DNA of 16,211 nt, from assembly GCA_965363355.1 (NCBI GenBank), contig CBDTTM010000042.1, positions 1 through 16,211 of the forward strand, read 5' to 3'. A model generated the notes under the pieces. It worked only from the letters and a program-made list of their open reading frames with translations. It was not told where the DNA came from and searched no databases. Below are positions 1-7,319 of this stretch, piece by piece (position 1 is the stretch's first letter; each line of letters opens with the position of its first letter). Source of the stretch: CBDTTM01 sp965363355 (GTDB taxonomy: Bacteria; Bacillota; Negativicutes; Selenomonadales; Selenomonadaceae). A program made the position numbers and the translations under genes.

Positions 1-54
1 AGGGGGCATTGCGCAGCCTTGAAGCGAGGATCTACTTGGGGAGGTGCGGTGCCC

Positions 55-831
55 ATGAAGCTGGCGGCAAGTGATTTTGATGGGACGCTTTATAAAGAGC
101 AAGGGATTTGTGCAGAAAATGTCTTGGCAATAAAAAACTGGCGGGCAGCCGGACATAAGTTCGGCGTGATAACTGGCCGGGACTATGGAATGCTTTTGCC
201 GCAGCTGCGCCATTTTGGTGTTGAAGATGATTTTTCTATTTGCAATAATGGGGCGATCATTTTCGATGGCAGCGGCAAGCTCTTGTATCAAGCCGAGATT
301 CCGGCAGATTTATTCGGGCGGATTGCCAGTCAGGCTTGCGTGGAGAAAAGTCTGCATATAGCGTTTTCCCAGGCGGATCGGACTTGTTTGTATCGAGAAA
401 GAGAACGGTCCTGGATCTTGCGGGAAGCAGTGCAGTGGGGCTTTCAGGTGGAGCGGATTGAGCTGGAGGAGATTGCTAAACTGCGGGCAGTGCAGCAGAT
501 ATCTTTGGGCTTTGATGATCTTAAAGAGGCAGCCCTATGCACGCAGATTTTGAATCGTGATTTTGGCAGGCAGATCAGAGCGTATCAAAATCGTGGCAGT
601 GTTGATGTCACGCCGGCTTTTGTCAACAAGAGCCAGGGAATAGAGACTTTATTAGAAAAAATGTCGTGGGGCACAGGGACCGAGATCTATGCGATTGGTG
701 ATGAAACCAATGACTTGCCGATGATCCGGGCCTTCTCGGGCTATGCAATCGCTTCGGCCAGAGAAGAAATCCGGCAGGAAGCCAAGAAAACATTTTTGAA
801 CGTGGGAAGTATGCTGCAAGAATTTATATAA
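55..831 (+). CDS. Cof-type HAD-family phosphatase
   Basis: Predicted cytoplasmic Mg-dependent phosphatase of the haloacid dehalogenase superfamily, Cof/YidA-like class IIB, 258 residues, typical for the group. The four HAD motifs are visible: DFDGTL at residues 7-12 (nucleophile Asp and general-acid Asp), a VITGRD segment for motif II, the Lys of VNKSQG for motif III, and GDETNDLPMI for motif IV. I chose the ATG at 55 because GGGGAGGTG (38-46) sits 8 bases upstream and Cof proteins begin just before the DFDGT motif; an in-frame TTG at 19 would add 12 unconserved residues. The region between motifs II and III is the cap domain that sets specificity, and nothing in it names a substrate; sugar phosphates, flavin phosphates and pyridoxal phosphate are all known for relatives. 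An upstream gene may end at the TGA at 20-22, but too little of it is present to tell. The gene is followed by a strong terminator. Confidence 0.88.
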   Translation: MKLAASDFDGTLYKEQGICAENVLAIKNWRAAGHKFGVITGRDYGMLLPQLRHFGVEDDFSICNNGAIIFDGSGKLLYQAEIPADLFGRIASQACVEKSLHIAFSQADRTCLYRERERSWILREAVQWGFQVERIELEEIAKLRAVQQISLGFDDLKEAALCTQILNRDFGRQIRAYQNRGSVDVTPAFVNKSQGIETLLEKMSWGTGTEIYAIGDETNDLPMIRAFSGYAIASAREEIRQEAKKTFLNVGSMLQEFI

Positions 832-862
832 GGGTGATCGTTCAGGCATGACTTTGTTTAGA

Positions 863-898
863 AAAATTACCTCCTCACGGGGGTGGGGAGGTAATTTT
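863..898 (+). terminator. Intrinsic terminator after the HAD phosphatase gene
   Basis: A 16-bp stem runs from AAAATTACCTCC (863-874) plus TCAC to GTGG plus GGAGGTAATTTT (887-898), with a GGGG tetraloop and one T-G wobble. It ends in a T run and also has an A run on its left side, so it could act in both directions. It separates the phosphatase from the porin gene. Confidence 0.85.
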
Positions 899-963
899 GT
901 TCGCTTGCATGAGAAAAAGGATGTTCTTATTTAAATCTAAAAAAGAAAAGGATGCGGAGATAA

Positions 964-2241
964 ATGAATATGAAAAAAAGCATGGCGGCAATGATTTTAG
1001 GAATGGGCCTTGGTTTTTCCACAACAGCAATGGCGGCAGCTGCGGACAGTTTCACGGACGTACCGAAAGACCATTGGAGCTATCAAGCTCTTGATGTACT
1101 AGCAAAAGATGGTATCATCGAAGGCTATACGGATGGAACGTTCCAAGGAAATCGCGCCATGAGCCGTTATGAAATGGCGGTCATCATAGCTAAGGCAATG
1201 GGCAAGACGGGCTCAATCAGCGATCAAGCAATCCTTGAAAAATTAGAACGGGAATATGGCAGCGAGCTGTCAGCGCTCGACCAGAAAATCGATGCGGTGG
1301 ATAAAAAAGTCGACGCGACCAATGCACGTATCGATAATGTGAAGATCACAGGATTTGTGCGCACGCAATGGGACAGCGATAAAACCGATGATGCTGCGGC
1401 TTCGACTTCGACAAACAATAATGACAATAAACGCTTCTATATGGATCTGGAAGGAGAAATGAAGGTTGCTGAAAATTGGAAAGCGAAATTTCAAAGCGAG
1501 ACCAATCGTCATTATTCTCATAACGATGCTACAGGCAAAACGCATAAAGGCCAAGATGGCACGGATACGGGAACGTTCCAAAGAATTTGGGTTGACGGCA
1601 CACTTGCCAACAACTGGTATGTAAACATTGGGCGCAAATGGAGCGGTATCGGCTATCAGAATATGCTGCAAGGCAGTGAAACCGATGGAATTCAATTCTG
1701 GCACCCGATGACTAAAGATATCATGGTCAGCGGCTGGTATTTTGCTCCGACCTGGGATGGGGCGGACTATGATTTATACGGGGTCAATTTCTTTGGCAAG
1801 GTCGCTAAAAATCTCGAAATGAATGTTGCCTATGGGCAGGCCAACAAAGAAAAATGGTTTGGCGATAAATATGCGGCAGTTGATTTGCGTACACAGGTGC
1901 TCAAGAACGTCAAATTGACAGGCACGTATGTCTGGACTGGAGCGAACAAGGATAATACGGATAAGGCAGTTCGCATCGATTATAAGGATACGAATCTTAA
2001 AAATGTAGGTTCGTTTGGTGCCTATGCGCGGTATGTGAATTATGGTGCCAACGGGGATGTCGGGCATGATGATGAATGGGGCTCTTTGCCAAGCAATATG
2101 AAGGGCTGGATCCTCGGACTCAAATATGTGCCTTGGCAAAATGTAGAATGGCAGACGTTGTACTCGAAACAAAAAGTCAATGTCAATTCCACCAATGATA
2201 ATAGAAAGTTATTCCGGACAGAACTCGATTTCCATTTCTAA
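964..2241 (+). CDS. SLH-domain outer-membrane porin (OmpM-like)
   Basis: Predicted outer-membrane beta-barrel protein tethered to peptidoglycan, the characteristic porin of Negativicutes. A signal peptide (residues 1-24, hydrophobic core then AMA|A) is followed by one SLH domain at about 30-79 (FTDVPKDHWSY start, GYTDGTFQGNRAMSRYEMA core), a heptad-like coiled-coil linker at about 86-125, and a long segment rich in alternating aromatic and polar residues (127-425) that reads as a barrel. The protein ends in F-H-F, a C-terminal Phe as expected for BAM recognition. In this group the SLH domain is known to bind polyamine-modified peptidoglycan, linking the outer membrane to the wall. GGAGA at 956-960 lies 3 bases before the ATG at 964 and 9 before a second ATG at 970; MKKSMAAM from 970 is an equally good start. 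Bounded by hairpins on both sides, it appears to be monocistronic. The transported solute cannot be read from the sequence. Confidence 0.92.
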   Translation: MNMKKSMAAMILGMGLGFSTTAMAAAADSFTDVPKDHWSYQALDVLAKDGIIEGYTDGTFQGNRAMSRYEMAVIIAKAMGKTGSISDQAILEKLEREYGSELSALDQKIDAVDKKVDATNARIDNVKITGFVRTQWDSDKTDDAAASTSTNNNDNKRFYMDLEGEMKVAENWKAKFQSETNRHYSHNDATGKTHKGQDGTDTGTFQRIWVDGTLANNWYVNIGRKWSGIGYQNMLQGSETDGIQFWHPMTKDIMVSGWYFAPTWDGADYDLYGVNFFGKVAKNLEMNVAYGQANKEKWFGDKYAAVDLRTQVLKNVKLTGTYVWTGANKDNTDKAVRIDYKDTNLKNVGSFGAYARYVNYGANGDVGHDDEWGSLPSNMKGWILGLKYVPWQNVEWQTLYSKQKVNVNSTNDNRKLFRTELDFHF

Positions 2242-2259
2242 AATTAAATGAGGACTTGG

Positions 2260-2287
2260 TTTAGGCGGCATTTTCATGCCGCTTAAA
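2260..2287 (+). terminator. Probable terminator after the porin gene
   Basis: A 12-bp stem with one G-T wobble (TTTAGGCGGCAT against ATGCCGCTTAAA) closes a TTTC loop, 18 bases after the porin stop codon. The T tract that follows is weak and interrupted, so termination may be partial and the glucan hydrolase gene downstream could receive some read-through. Confidence 0.6.
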
Positions 2288-2349
2288 TCATAAGTTTTGG
2301 CAGAGCTTGCTCAGGGCGAAAGCTAGTGTGAGTGAACTGCTTATTTTGG

Positions 2350-2377
2350 TTGGATTTTTAGCGGGAATCTGTATAAG
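2350..2377 (+). promoter_or_regulatory. Possible promoter of the GH13 gene
   Basis: TTGGAT (2350-2355) and TATAAG (2372-2377) are 16 bases apart, each close to the sigma-70/SigA consensus, in the 199-base gap before the exported glucan hydrolase. I saw no convincing catabolite-responsive element in this gap. Confidence 0.35.
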
Positions 2378-2440
2378 GCGTTTTGGCAAAGCTATAAAAG
2401 TGCAGCCAAAGCAGCCCGGTCAGTTGGAGGAGGAAAAAGA

Positions 2441-5400
2441 ATGCTTTGCAAAGATAAATTGACACGTGCGGTATTGTTTGCTGTTTCGGCGGGGGTTTTT
2501 GCCTTGCCCTTGTCGTTTGTACAGGCAAGTATGCCGGCGGTGAGCATTGTTTCAAGGGCAGAAGCGGCGCAAACTATTTCTAAAGTTGTTGTATTGACGG
2601 GGAGCCTGCAAGATGAACTTGGGTGCAGCAAGGACTGGGACCCCACTGCGGCTAAAAGCCAGATGACGGACATGGGAAACGGGCACTATGTACTTAAAGG
2701 CCAGCTTCCCGCCGGCAATTATGAGTTTAAAATCGCCATCGGCGGCAGTTGGCAGGAAAATTACGGCGCGGCAGGTAAAGCAAATGGGGCGAATATTGAA
2801 CTTCGACTTAAAGCGGCGCATGAGGTGACCTTTGATTACGATGAAGCCACACATCTCGTGACCTATTCCTATGCAGGAGCGGAAGCAGAAGCGGCAATTG
2901 ATGCGAAAGAGAAGCATCAACGAAAAATCGTGGTTGCAGGCAATATGCAAAAGCTTCTTGGGGCAGGGAAAGATTGGGACCCATCGGATATGAAGACCCA
3001 GATGAAAGATCTTGGACATGGGTTTTACAGCTATACGATTCAGCTGCCAGCAGGGCAATATTCCTATAAAGTGGCGGTAAATGGAAGCTGGTCAGAAAAC
3101 TATGGCCTAGGTGGCAACGCAGATGGCGCCAACATGCAGTTGACGCTAGACAAGCCGCAAGCCTTGACGATTTACTATAATGACAGCACCCATCAGATCA
3201 AGGATACGAGCACATACACACTTTTGCCCGAAGCAAAGCTTCCTATGATTGCCGGAGATTTGATGGATACGGCTAAAGGTGAGGCTGTTTTGCGCGATAC
3301 GATGCTTGACCAATTCTACACGACGACGCTTGATGCCAAGGCGGGGACCTATCAAGCAGCCATCATGCAGTCGGGAAAAAAGGTGATGGCGCAGCCGGTG
3401 ACGCTGGTGCGAGATGGGAAAATCAAGATTTATTTTGATGCAAAAAGCAAAAAGATGAGCATTGATGATGGCAGCATCCACGAGGATAAGCTTTATCATA
3501 ACAGCTGGGAGGCAGCGAGCCGGATGCCATTTGAGGCCATCAAAGCAGGTGATTCGATTTCTTTATCGATTCGCGGGCAAAAGGGAGATATCAAAAAAGC
3601 GCAGCTGATTTTGCGCAAAGCCAAGATCACAGCTAATGGCGGCGATGAATATAACGTCGACTACGCAGCGGGAACGACTACTGTCTACGATATGGATTTT
3701 GCCGCGACGGAAAAGGACACAGATGTCTGGAGCAAAAAAATCGAAATCGATGACAGTGGAATCTATGGCTATACATTTTTGCTCAATGGAGTCAAAGAAT
3801 ATGGTGATGATGCCAAACCGGGCGGAACTGGGATGGTTTTTATCAGAAATGCCAAGCCGTTTGAGCTAACCGTCTATAAAGCCGATTATAAGACGCCGCA
3901 GTGGGCGAAAGAAGCGGTTGTGTATGCTGTATTTCCGGACCGCTTCTATAATGGCGACAAAAATAATGATAACGCCAAGCAAAATGCCCGGGGCAGTCAG
4001 CCGATACAGCATAAGGCGTGGACGGATCTGCCGGCAAATTACAGCCGGACTCCGGCAGCTGATGGCGATAAATATGAATGCAATGATTTCTTTGGCGGTG
4101 ATTTAGCCGGAATCACGCAAAAACTCGATTATATCCAGTCGATGGGCTTCAATGCGATTTATCTCAATCCCATCATGGAAGCGGCGTCGAATCATCGCTA
4201 TGATACCGTCAACTACGGTCGCATCGATCCTTTTTTGGGAACGCAGAAAGACTTTGATGAACTGATTGCGCAAATGAATAAACGCGGTATGCGTCTCATC
4301 ATGGATGGGGTGTTCAACCACGTCGGCGATGACTCGATCTATTTCGATCGTTATGGGAAATACAAGACAGTCGGCGCCTATGAATACTGGTCGCGTGTGT
4401 ATGATTTGATGAATACGCGGCATATGAAAGAGGCAGAAGCGCAAAAAATGGCGCGTGCATCGCTGGTCGCCGAAGGACAGGTATTCAGTCCATACCACTG
4501 GGAGAACTGGTTTGAGATTAAAAACCAGAAGGGCCATGATGAAATGGGCGATAAATATGAGTATCATGATTGGCAGGGGTATGCAAGCCTCGTGCCGTTC
4601 AAAGATTATCCAGCCAGTGCATCATCACCTGTCAAAGATGAGCCTAATCAGCTCAATAATATCGACTTGGACAACTATCTGATTTATGGCGATGATGCAA
4701 TCATCACAAGCTGGTTCAAAAAAGGCTTGTCGGGCTGGCGTTTTGACGTTGCTAAGGAAGTTCCACCGGAATTCTGGGGGGCTGTTCGCACGAAGGTCAA
4801 AGGCATGAAGACGCAAAATGGAGATGACCCTCTGCTTCTCGGCGAAATCTGGCAGGATGGGTCGCAGTTTCTCACGGGAGATCAGTTTGATTCGGTCATG
4901 AACTATAAATTGAGCTTTGCTCTGGGGGATTTATTCCTGGTCAAAGGCGATGCGAAAGCCGCCGATGATGAGCTCAAGGTTTTGCAGCAAAACTATCCGA
5001 AGGAAGCTCTGTATGATCTGATGAATATTGTCGACTCACACGATGTCGTTCGGGCGATCTATAAGTTCGGCGGCGGAAAAGATAATATAGCACAGGCGAG
5101 CCTTCAGGATTTTGACTATGATCTGGGTAAGACGCGCCTTAAGTTATCCGCCATTTTCTTGATGGGTTATCCGGGAATGCCGACCGTTTATTATGGTGAT
5201 GAAGCCGGGCTTTACGGCAGCAGCGATCCAGATAATCGTCGAACCTATCCATGGGGCAGCGAAGACCAGGATCTTTTAGGCTTCTATCAAAGGGTCATCA
5301 AGGTCAGAAACGATCATAAAGCACTCTTTGCCCATGGCGATGTCTTTACCTTGAAAGCAGATGGGGATGTGTATATTTATGGACGAAGCGATTCAAGTGA

Positions 5401-5581
5401 GGCTGGGGTAGTCGCGATCAATCGCGGGGCAGCGTGCGAACAGGTCATTGCCGTGCCGCAATTTGCCGATGGAACCGTATTTAAGGATGCCCTTGATGAA
5501 ACTTATTTTACCGAAGTCACTGGCGGAGCGCTTTCTTTGCAACTAGAGGCTGGGAAGGGCAGGATGCTCATCAAGGAATAA
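2441..5581 (+). CDS. Exported GH13 alpha-glucan hydrolase with two X25 modules (amylopullulanase/neopullulanase-like)
   Basis: Predicted secreted hydrolase of starch- or pullulan-like alpha-glucans, 1046 residues. Order: signal peptide (1-29, cut near VQA|S, or after AEA at 43); X25 module 1 (about 46-145) and X25 module 2 (about 161-258), both with the GKDWDP/SKDWDP, LPAG-Y and GSW-ENYG signatures known from pullulanases; a weaker beta-sandwich (about 265-345); a CBM34-like N-domain (about 350-480); the GH13 barrel (about 488-965); and a C-terminal beta domain. Catalytic regions are intact: DGVFNH (622-627), GWRFDVAKE with nucleophile Asp769, LLGEIW with acid Glu802, and VDSHD with Asp868. 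GGAGGAGG at 2426-2433 sits 7 bases before the ATG. A CBM34-like domain next to the barrel points to the neopullulanase/type II amylopullulanase side of GH13, which can cut alpha-1,4 and sometimes alpha-1,6 bonds; exact specificity is not readable. No lipobox or anchor motif is visible. It precedes the GH4 gene, suggesting a glucan-degradation pair. Confidence 0.9.
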   Translation: MLCKDKLTRAVLFAVSAGVFALPLSFVQASMPAVSIVSRAEAAQTISKVVVLTGSLQDELGCSKDWDPTAAKSQMTDMGNGHYVLKGQLPAGNYEFKIAIGGSWQENYGAAGKANGANIELRLKAAHEVTFDYDEATHLVTYSYAGAEAEAAIDAKEKHQRKIVVAGNMQKLLGAGKDWDPSDMKTQMKDLGHGFYSYTIQLPAGQYSYKVAVNGSWSENYGLGGNADGANMQLTLDKPQALTIYYNDSTHQIKDTSTYTLLPEAKLPMIAGDLMDTAKGEAVLRDTMLDQFYTTTLDAKAGTYQAAIMQSGKKVMAQPVTLVRDGKIKIYFDAKSKKMSIDDGSIHEDKLYHNSWEAASRMPFEAIKAGDSISLSIRGQKGDIKKAQLILRKAKITANGGDEYNVDYAAGTTTVYDMDFAATEKDTDVWSKKIEIDDSGIYGYTFLLNGVKEYGDDAKPGGTGMVFIRNAKPFELTVYKADYKTPQWAKEAVVYAVFPDRFYNGDKNNDNAKQNARGSQPIQHKAWTDLPANYSRTPAADGDKYECNDFFGGDLAGITQKLDYIQSMGFNAIYLNPIMEAASNHRYDTVNYGRIDPFLGTQKDFDELIAQMNKRGMRLIMDGVFNHVGDDSIYFDRYGKYKTVGAYEYWSRVYDLMNTRHMKEAEAQKMARASLVAEGQVFSPYHWENWFEIKNQKGHDEMGDKYEYHDWQGYASLVPFKDYPASASSPVKDEPNQLNNIDLDNYLIYGDDAIITSWFKKGLSGWRFDVAKEVPPEFWGAVRTKVKGMKTQNGDDPLLLGEIWQDGSQFLTGDQFDSVMNYKLSFALGDLFLVKGDAKAADDELKVLQQNYPKEALYDLMNIVDSHDVVRAIYKFGGGKDNIAQASLQDFDYDLGKTRLKLSAIFLMGYPGMPTVYYGDEAGLYGSSDPDNRRTYPWGSEDQDLLGFYQRVIKVRNDHKALFAHGDVFTLKADGDVYIYGRSDSSEAGVVAINRGAACEQVIAVPQFADGTVFKDALDETYFTEVTGGALSLQLEAGKGRMLIKE

Positions 5582-5630
5582 GTGCATTTGTCACAGAAGC
5601 TGGGAAAAGTCCCTAAAGGCTTCGAATCTA

Positions 5631-5659
5631 TTGAAGCAGCAAGGATTCAATGCTAACAT
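5631..5659 (+). promoter_or_regulatory. Possible promoter of the GH4 gene
   Basis: TTGAAG (5631-5636) and TAACAT (5654-5659) are separated by 17 bases, with a TG immediately before the -10 in the extended -10 position. Each box matches consensus at 4 of 6 positions, so this is tentative. It falls in the 176-base gap between the GH13 and GH4 genes, which shows no clear U-tracted terminator. Confidence 0.35.
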
Positions 5660-5697
5660 GGAACTTGTAAGCAAGGGATTCCCAAGAGATAAAATGT

Positions 5698-5718
5698 CGG
5701 ATTTGAGGCCTGAATCCG
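5698..5718 (+). promoter_or_regulatory. Imperfect palindrome upstream of the GH4 gene
   Basis: CGGATT (5698-5703) and AATCCG (5713-5718) form an inverted repeat centred on GAGGCCT, about 40 bases before the GH4 start and downstream of the candidate promoter. No T run follows, so an operator or a leader hairpin is more likely than a terminator. No sugar-responsive regulator gene is adjacent. Confidence 0.35.
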
Positions 5719-5757
5719 GCAATCGATAAAAAATAAACAATTGTATGGGAGGACTTT

Positions 5758-7086
5758 ATGATGGACAAGAAATTTTCTGTAGTAGTAGCGGGCGGCGGCA
5801 GTACCTTTACGCCGGGAATCGTCATGATGCTTTTGGCAAATTTGGAGCGTTTTCCTATCCGTAAATTGAAGTTTTATGACAATGATGGTCAGCGTCAAGA
5901 AACGGTAGCCAAAGCTTGTGAAATCATCTTGAGGGAAAAAGCCCCGGAAATTGAATTTTTGGCGACAACAGATCCCGAGGAAGCCTTTACGGATGTCGAT
6001 TTCATCATGGCGCATATCCGGGTCGGTAAATATGCAATGCGTGAACAAGATGAAAAGATTCCGCTCAAATACAATGTACTCGGACAGGAAACCTGCGGAC
6101 CGGGCGGCATATCTTACGGGATGCGTTCGATTGGCGGCATCATCGAAATCATCGATTACATGGAAAAATATTCACCGAATGCTTGGATGCTCAATTACTC
6201 CAATCCAGCAGCAATCGTTGCCGAGGCCACGCGTAAGCTAAGACCAAACGCGCGCATCCTCAACATATGCGATATGCCGATCGGCATTGAACGCCGCATG
6301 GCAGCAATTGCTGGCCTCAAATCACGCAAGGATATGGAAATTCGTTATTATGGATTGAACCACTTTGGTTGGTGGACGAGCATCCGCGATCACCAGGGCA
6401 ATGACCTCATGCCAAAGATTCGCGAGCACGTAGGAAAGCGCGGCTATAATCTCGATGATCCAGAATTCAAAGCAGATTCGAGCTGGACCGTCACCTACGA
6501 TATGGTCAAAGAATTCTATCAGCTCGATCCAAACACATTGCCCAATACCTATCTTAAATACTATCTTTGCCAAGACGAAGTTGTCGAACATGCAAATCCG
6601 GCGCATACAAGAGCCAATGAGGTCATGGAAGGCCGCGAAAAGACCGTGTTTTCGGAATGCCGTCGCATAGCAGCTGCTGGCACAGCCGCCGATTGCGGTT
6701 TTGAAGTCGACGAACACGCCTCATACATCGTCGATTTGGCCAGAGCGATTGCCTATAATACCAAGGAAAGAATGCTGCTCATCGTTGAAAATAATGGTGC
6801 AATCGAAAACTTTGAGCCGACGGCTATGGTCGAGATTCCTTGTATTGTCGGCTGCCAAGGTCCAGAAGCTCTGACGGTTGGGAAAATCCCGCAATTTCAA
6901 AAGGGGCTCATGGAGCAGCAGGTCTCCGTAGAAAAACTGGTTGTAGAAGCCTGGGCAGAAGGTTCTTATCTTAAATTGTGGCAGGCGATTACTTTGTCAA
7001 AAACAGTTCCAAGTGCCAAAATAGCCAAGTGCATTCTCGATGATTTGATTGCAGTGAACAAGGCGTATTGGCCGACATTGAAATAA
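5758..7086 (+). CDS. glvA: GH4 6-phospho-alpha-glucosidase (maltose-6'-phosphate glucosidase)
   Basis: Predicted cytoplasmic NAD+- and divalent-metal-dependent family 4 glycosidase that hydrolyses maltose 6'-phosphate and related phosphorylated alpha-glucosides to glucose and glucose 6-phosphate. The Rossmann start VVVAGGGSTFTPG is at residues 8-20. GQETCGPGG, NICDMPIG with Cys171 and Asp172, GLNHFGWW with Asn201 and His202, and PNTYLKYYL with Tyr265 are all present. From memory these line up without offset with Bacillus subtilis GlvA (MalA), where Cys171/His202 bind metal and Asp172/Tyr265 are proposed catalytic residues. At 442 residues it has the full family length. GGGAGGA a few bases upstream serves the ATG at 5758; the ATG at 5761 is an alternative. 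Its substrates are made only by PTS transport, yet no PTS permease is encoded here; a glucose-type IIA lies at 14275-14793. It follows the exported GH13 enzyme in the same direction and ends at a strong terminator. Confidence 0.93.
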   Translation: MMDKKFSVVVAGGGSTFTPGIVMMLLANLERFPIRKLKFYDNDGQRQETVAKACEIILREKAPEIEFLATTDPEEAFTDVDFIMAHIRVGKYAMREQDEKIPLKYNVLGQETCGPGGISYGMRSIGGIIEIIDYMEKYSPNAWMLNYSNPAAIVAEATRKLRPNARILNICDMPIGIERRMAAIAGLKSRKDMEIRYYGLNHFGWWTSIRDHQGNDLMPKIREHVGKRGYNLDDPEFKADSSWTVTYDMVKEFYQLDPNTLPNTYLKYYLCQDEVVEHANPAHTRANEVMEGREKTVFSECRRIAAAGTAADCGFEVDEHASYIVDLARAIAYNTKERMLLIVENNGAIENFEPTAMVEIPCIVGCQGPEALTVGKIPQFQKGLMEQQVSVEKLVVEAWAEGSYLKLWQAITLSKTVPSAKIAKCILDDLIAVNKAYWPTLK

Positions 7087-7101
7087 GAAAAAACCTTTGG
7101 G

Positions 7102-7130
7102 AACGGCTGCTAGCGCGGCCGTTTTTTTCT
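7102..7130 (+). terminator. Intrinsic terminator after the GH4 gene
   Basis: A 9-bp stem, AACGGCTGC against GCGGCCGTT with one wobble, closes a TAGC loop and runs into seven Ts (7122-7128). It starts 15 bases after the GH4 stop and isolates that gene from the suf operon. Confidence 0.9.
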
Positions 7131-7198
7131 TTGCCTGCTTATAACTTTCATTTATCAAAAAGAAACTGAAAACCGATTTAATTTATTCATAGAACGCC

Positions 7199-7227
7199 TT
7201 GACAGTGTTATGAAAAAGCAATACAAT
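7199..7227 (+). promoter_or_regulatory. Promoter of the suf operon
   Basis: TTGACA (7199-7204), a 17-base spacer and TACAAT (7222-7227) form a near-consensus housekeeping promoter. Transcription would start near 7234, leaving a leader of about 85 bases before sufC. The same two hexamers with the same spacing occur in front of the DJ-1/PfpI gene. Confidence 0.82.
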
Positions 7228-7274
7228 AAATTTAATCCCTACTATTTTGATAAGGATAGTTAGAATTAGTGATA

Positions 7275-7289
7275 TTATGATAATTATAG
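7275..7289 (+). promoter_or_regulatory. Candidate PerR/Fur-type operator in the suf leader
   Basis: TTATGATAATTATAG matches the 7-1-7 PerR box (TTATAATnATTATAA) at 12 of 14 defined positions, and the Fur-type box less well. It lies between the predicted transcription start and the sufC ribosome binding site, where a bound dimer could block elongation. The surroundings are very AT-rich, so a chance match is possible. A second, shorter repeat, ACTAT (7241-7245) with ATAGT (7256-7260), overlaps the start of the transcript. No regulator gene is adjacent. Confidence 0.4.
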
Positions 7290-7319
7290 AATCAATATGA
7301 AATATAAGAGGTGCAAAAA

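Noticed and set aside
1..22. End of an upstream gene finishing at the TGA at 20-22
   Set aside because: Only seven codons would be visible, and another frame stays open to about 74; there is no way to choose.
19..54. N-terminal extension of the HAD phosphatase from a TTG at 19
   Set aside because: The extension has no family similarity, and the GGGGAGGTG ribosome binding site at 38-46 points to the ATG at 55.
897..1094. Open frame of 65 codons overlapping the porin start
   Set aside because: It runs in another frame through the porin signal peptide and SLH coding sequence and has no convincing ribosome binding site.
4103..4567. Long antisense open frame within the GH13 gene
   Set aside because: It is opposite strongly conserved catalytic-domain coding sequence, has no start signals, and its product resembles nothing known.
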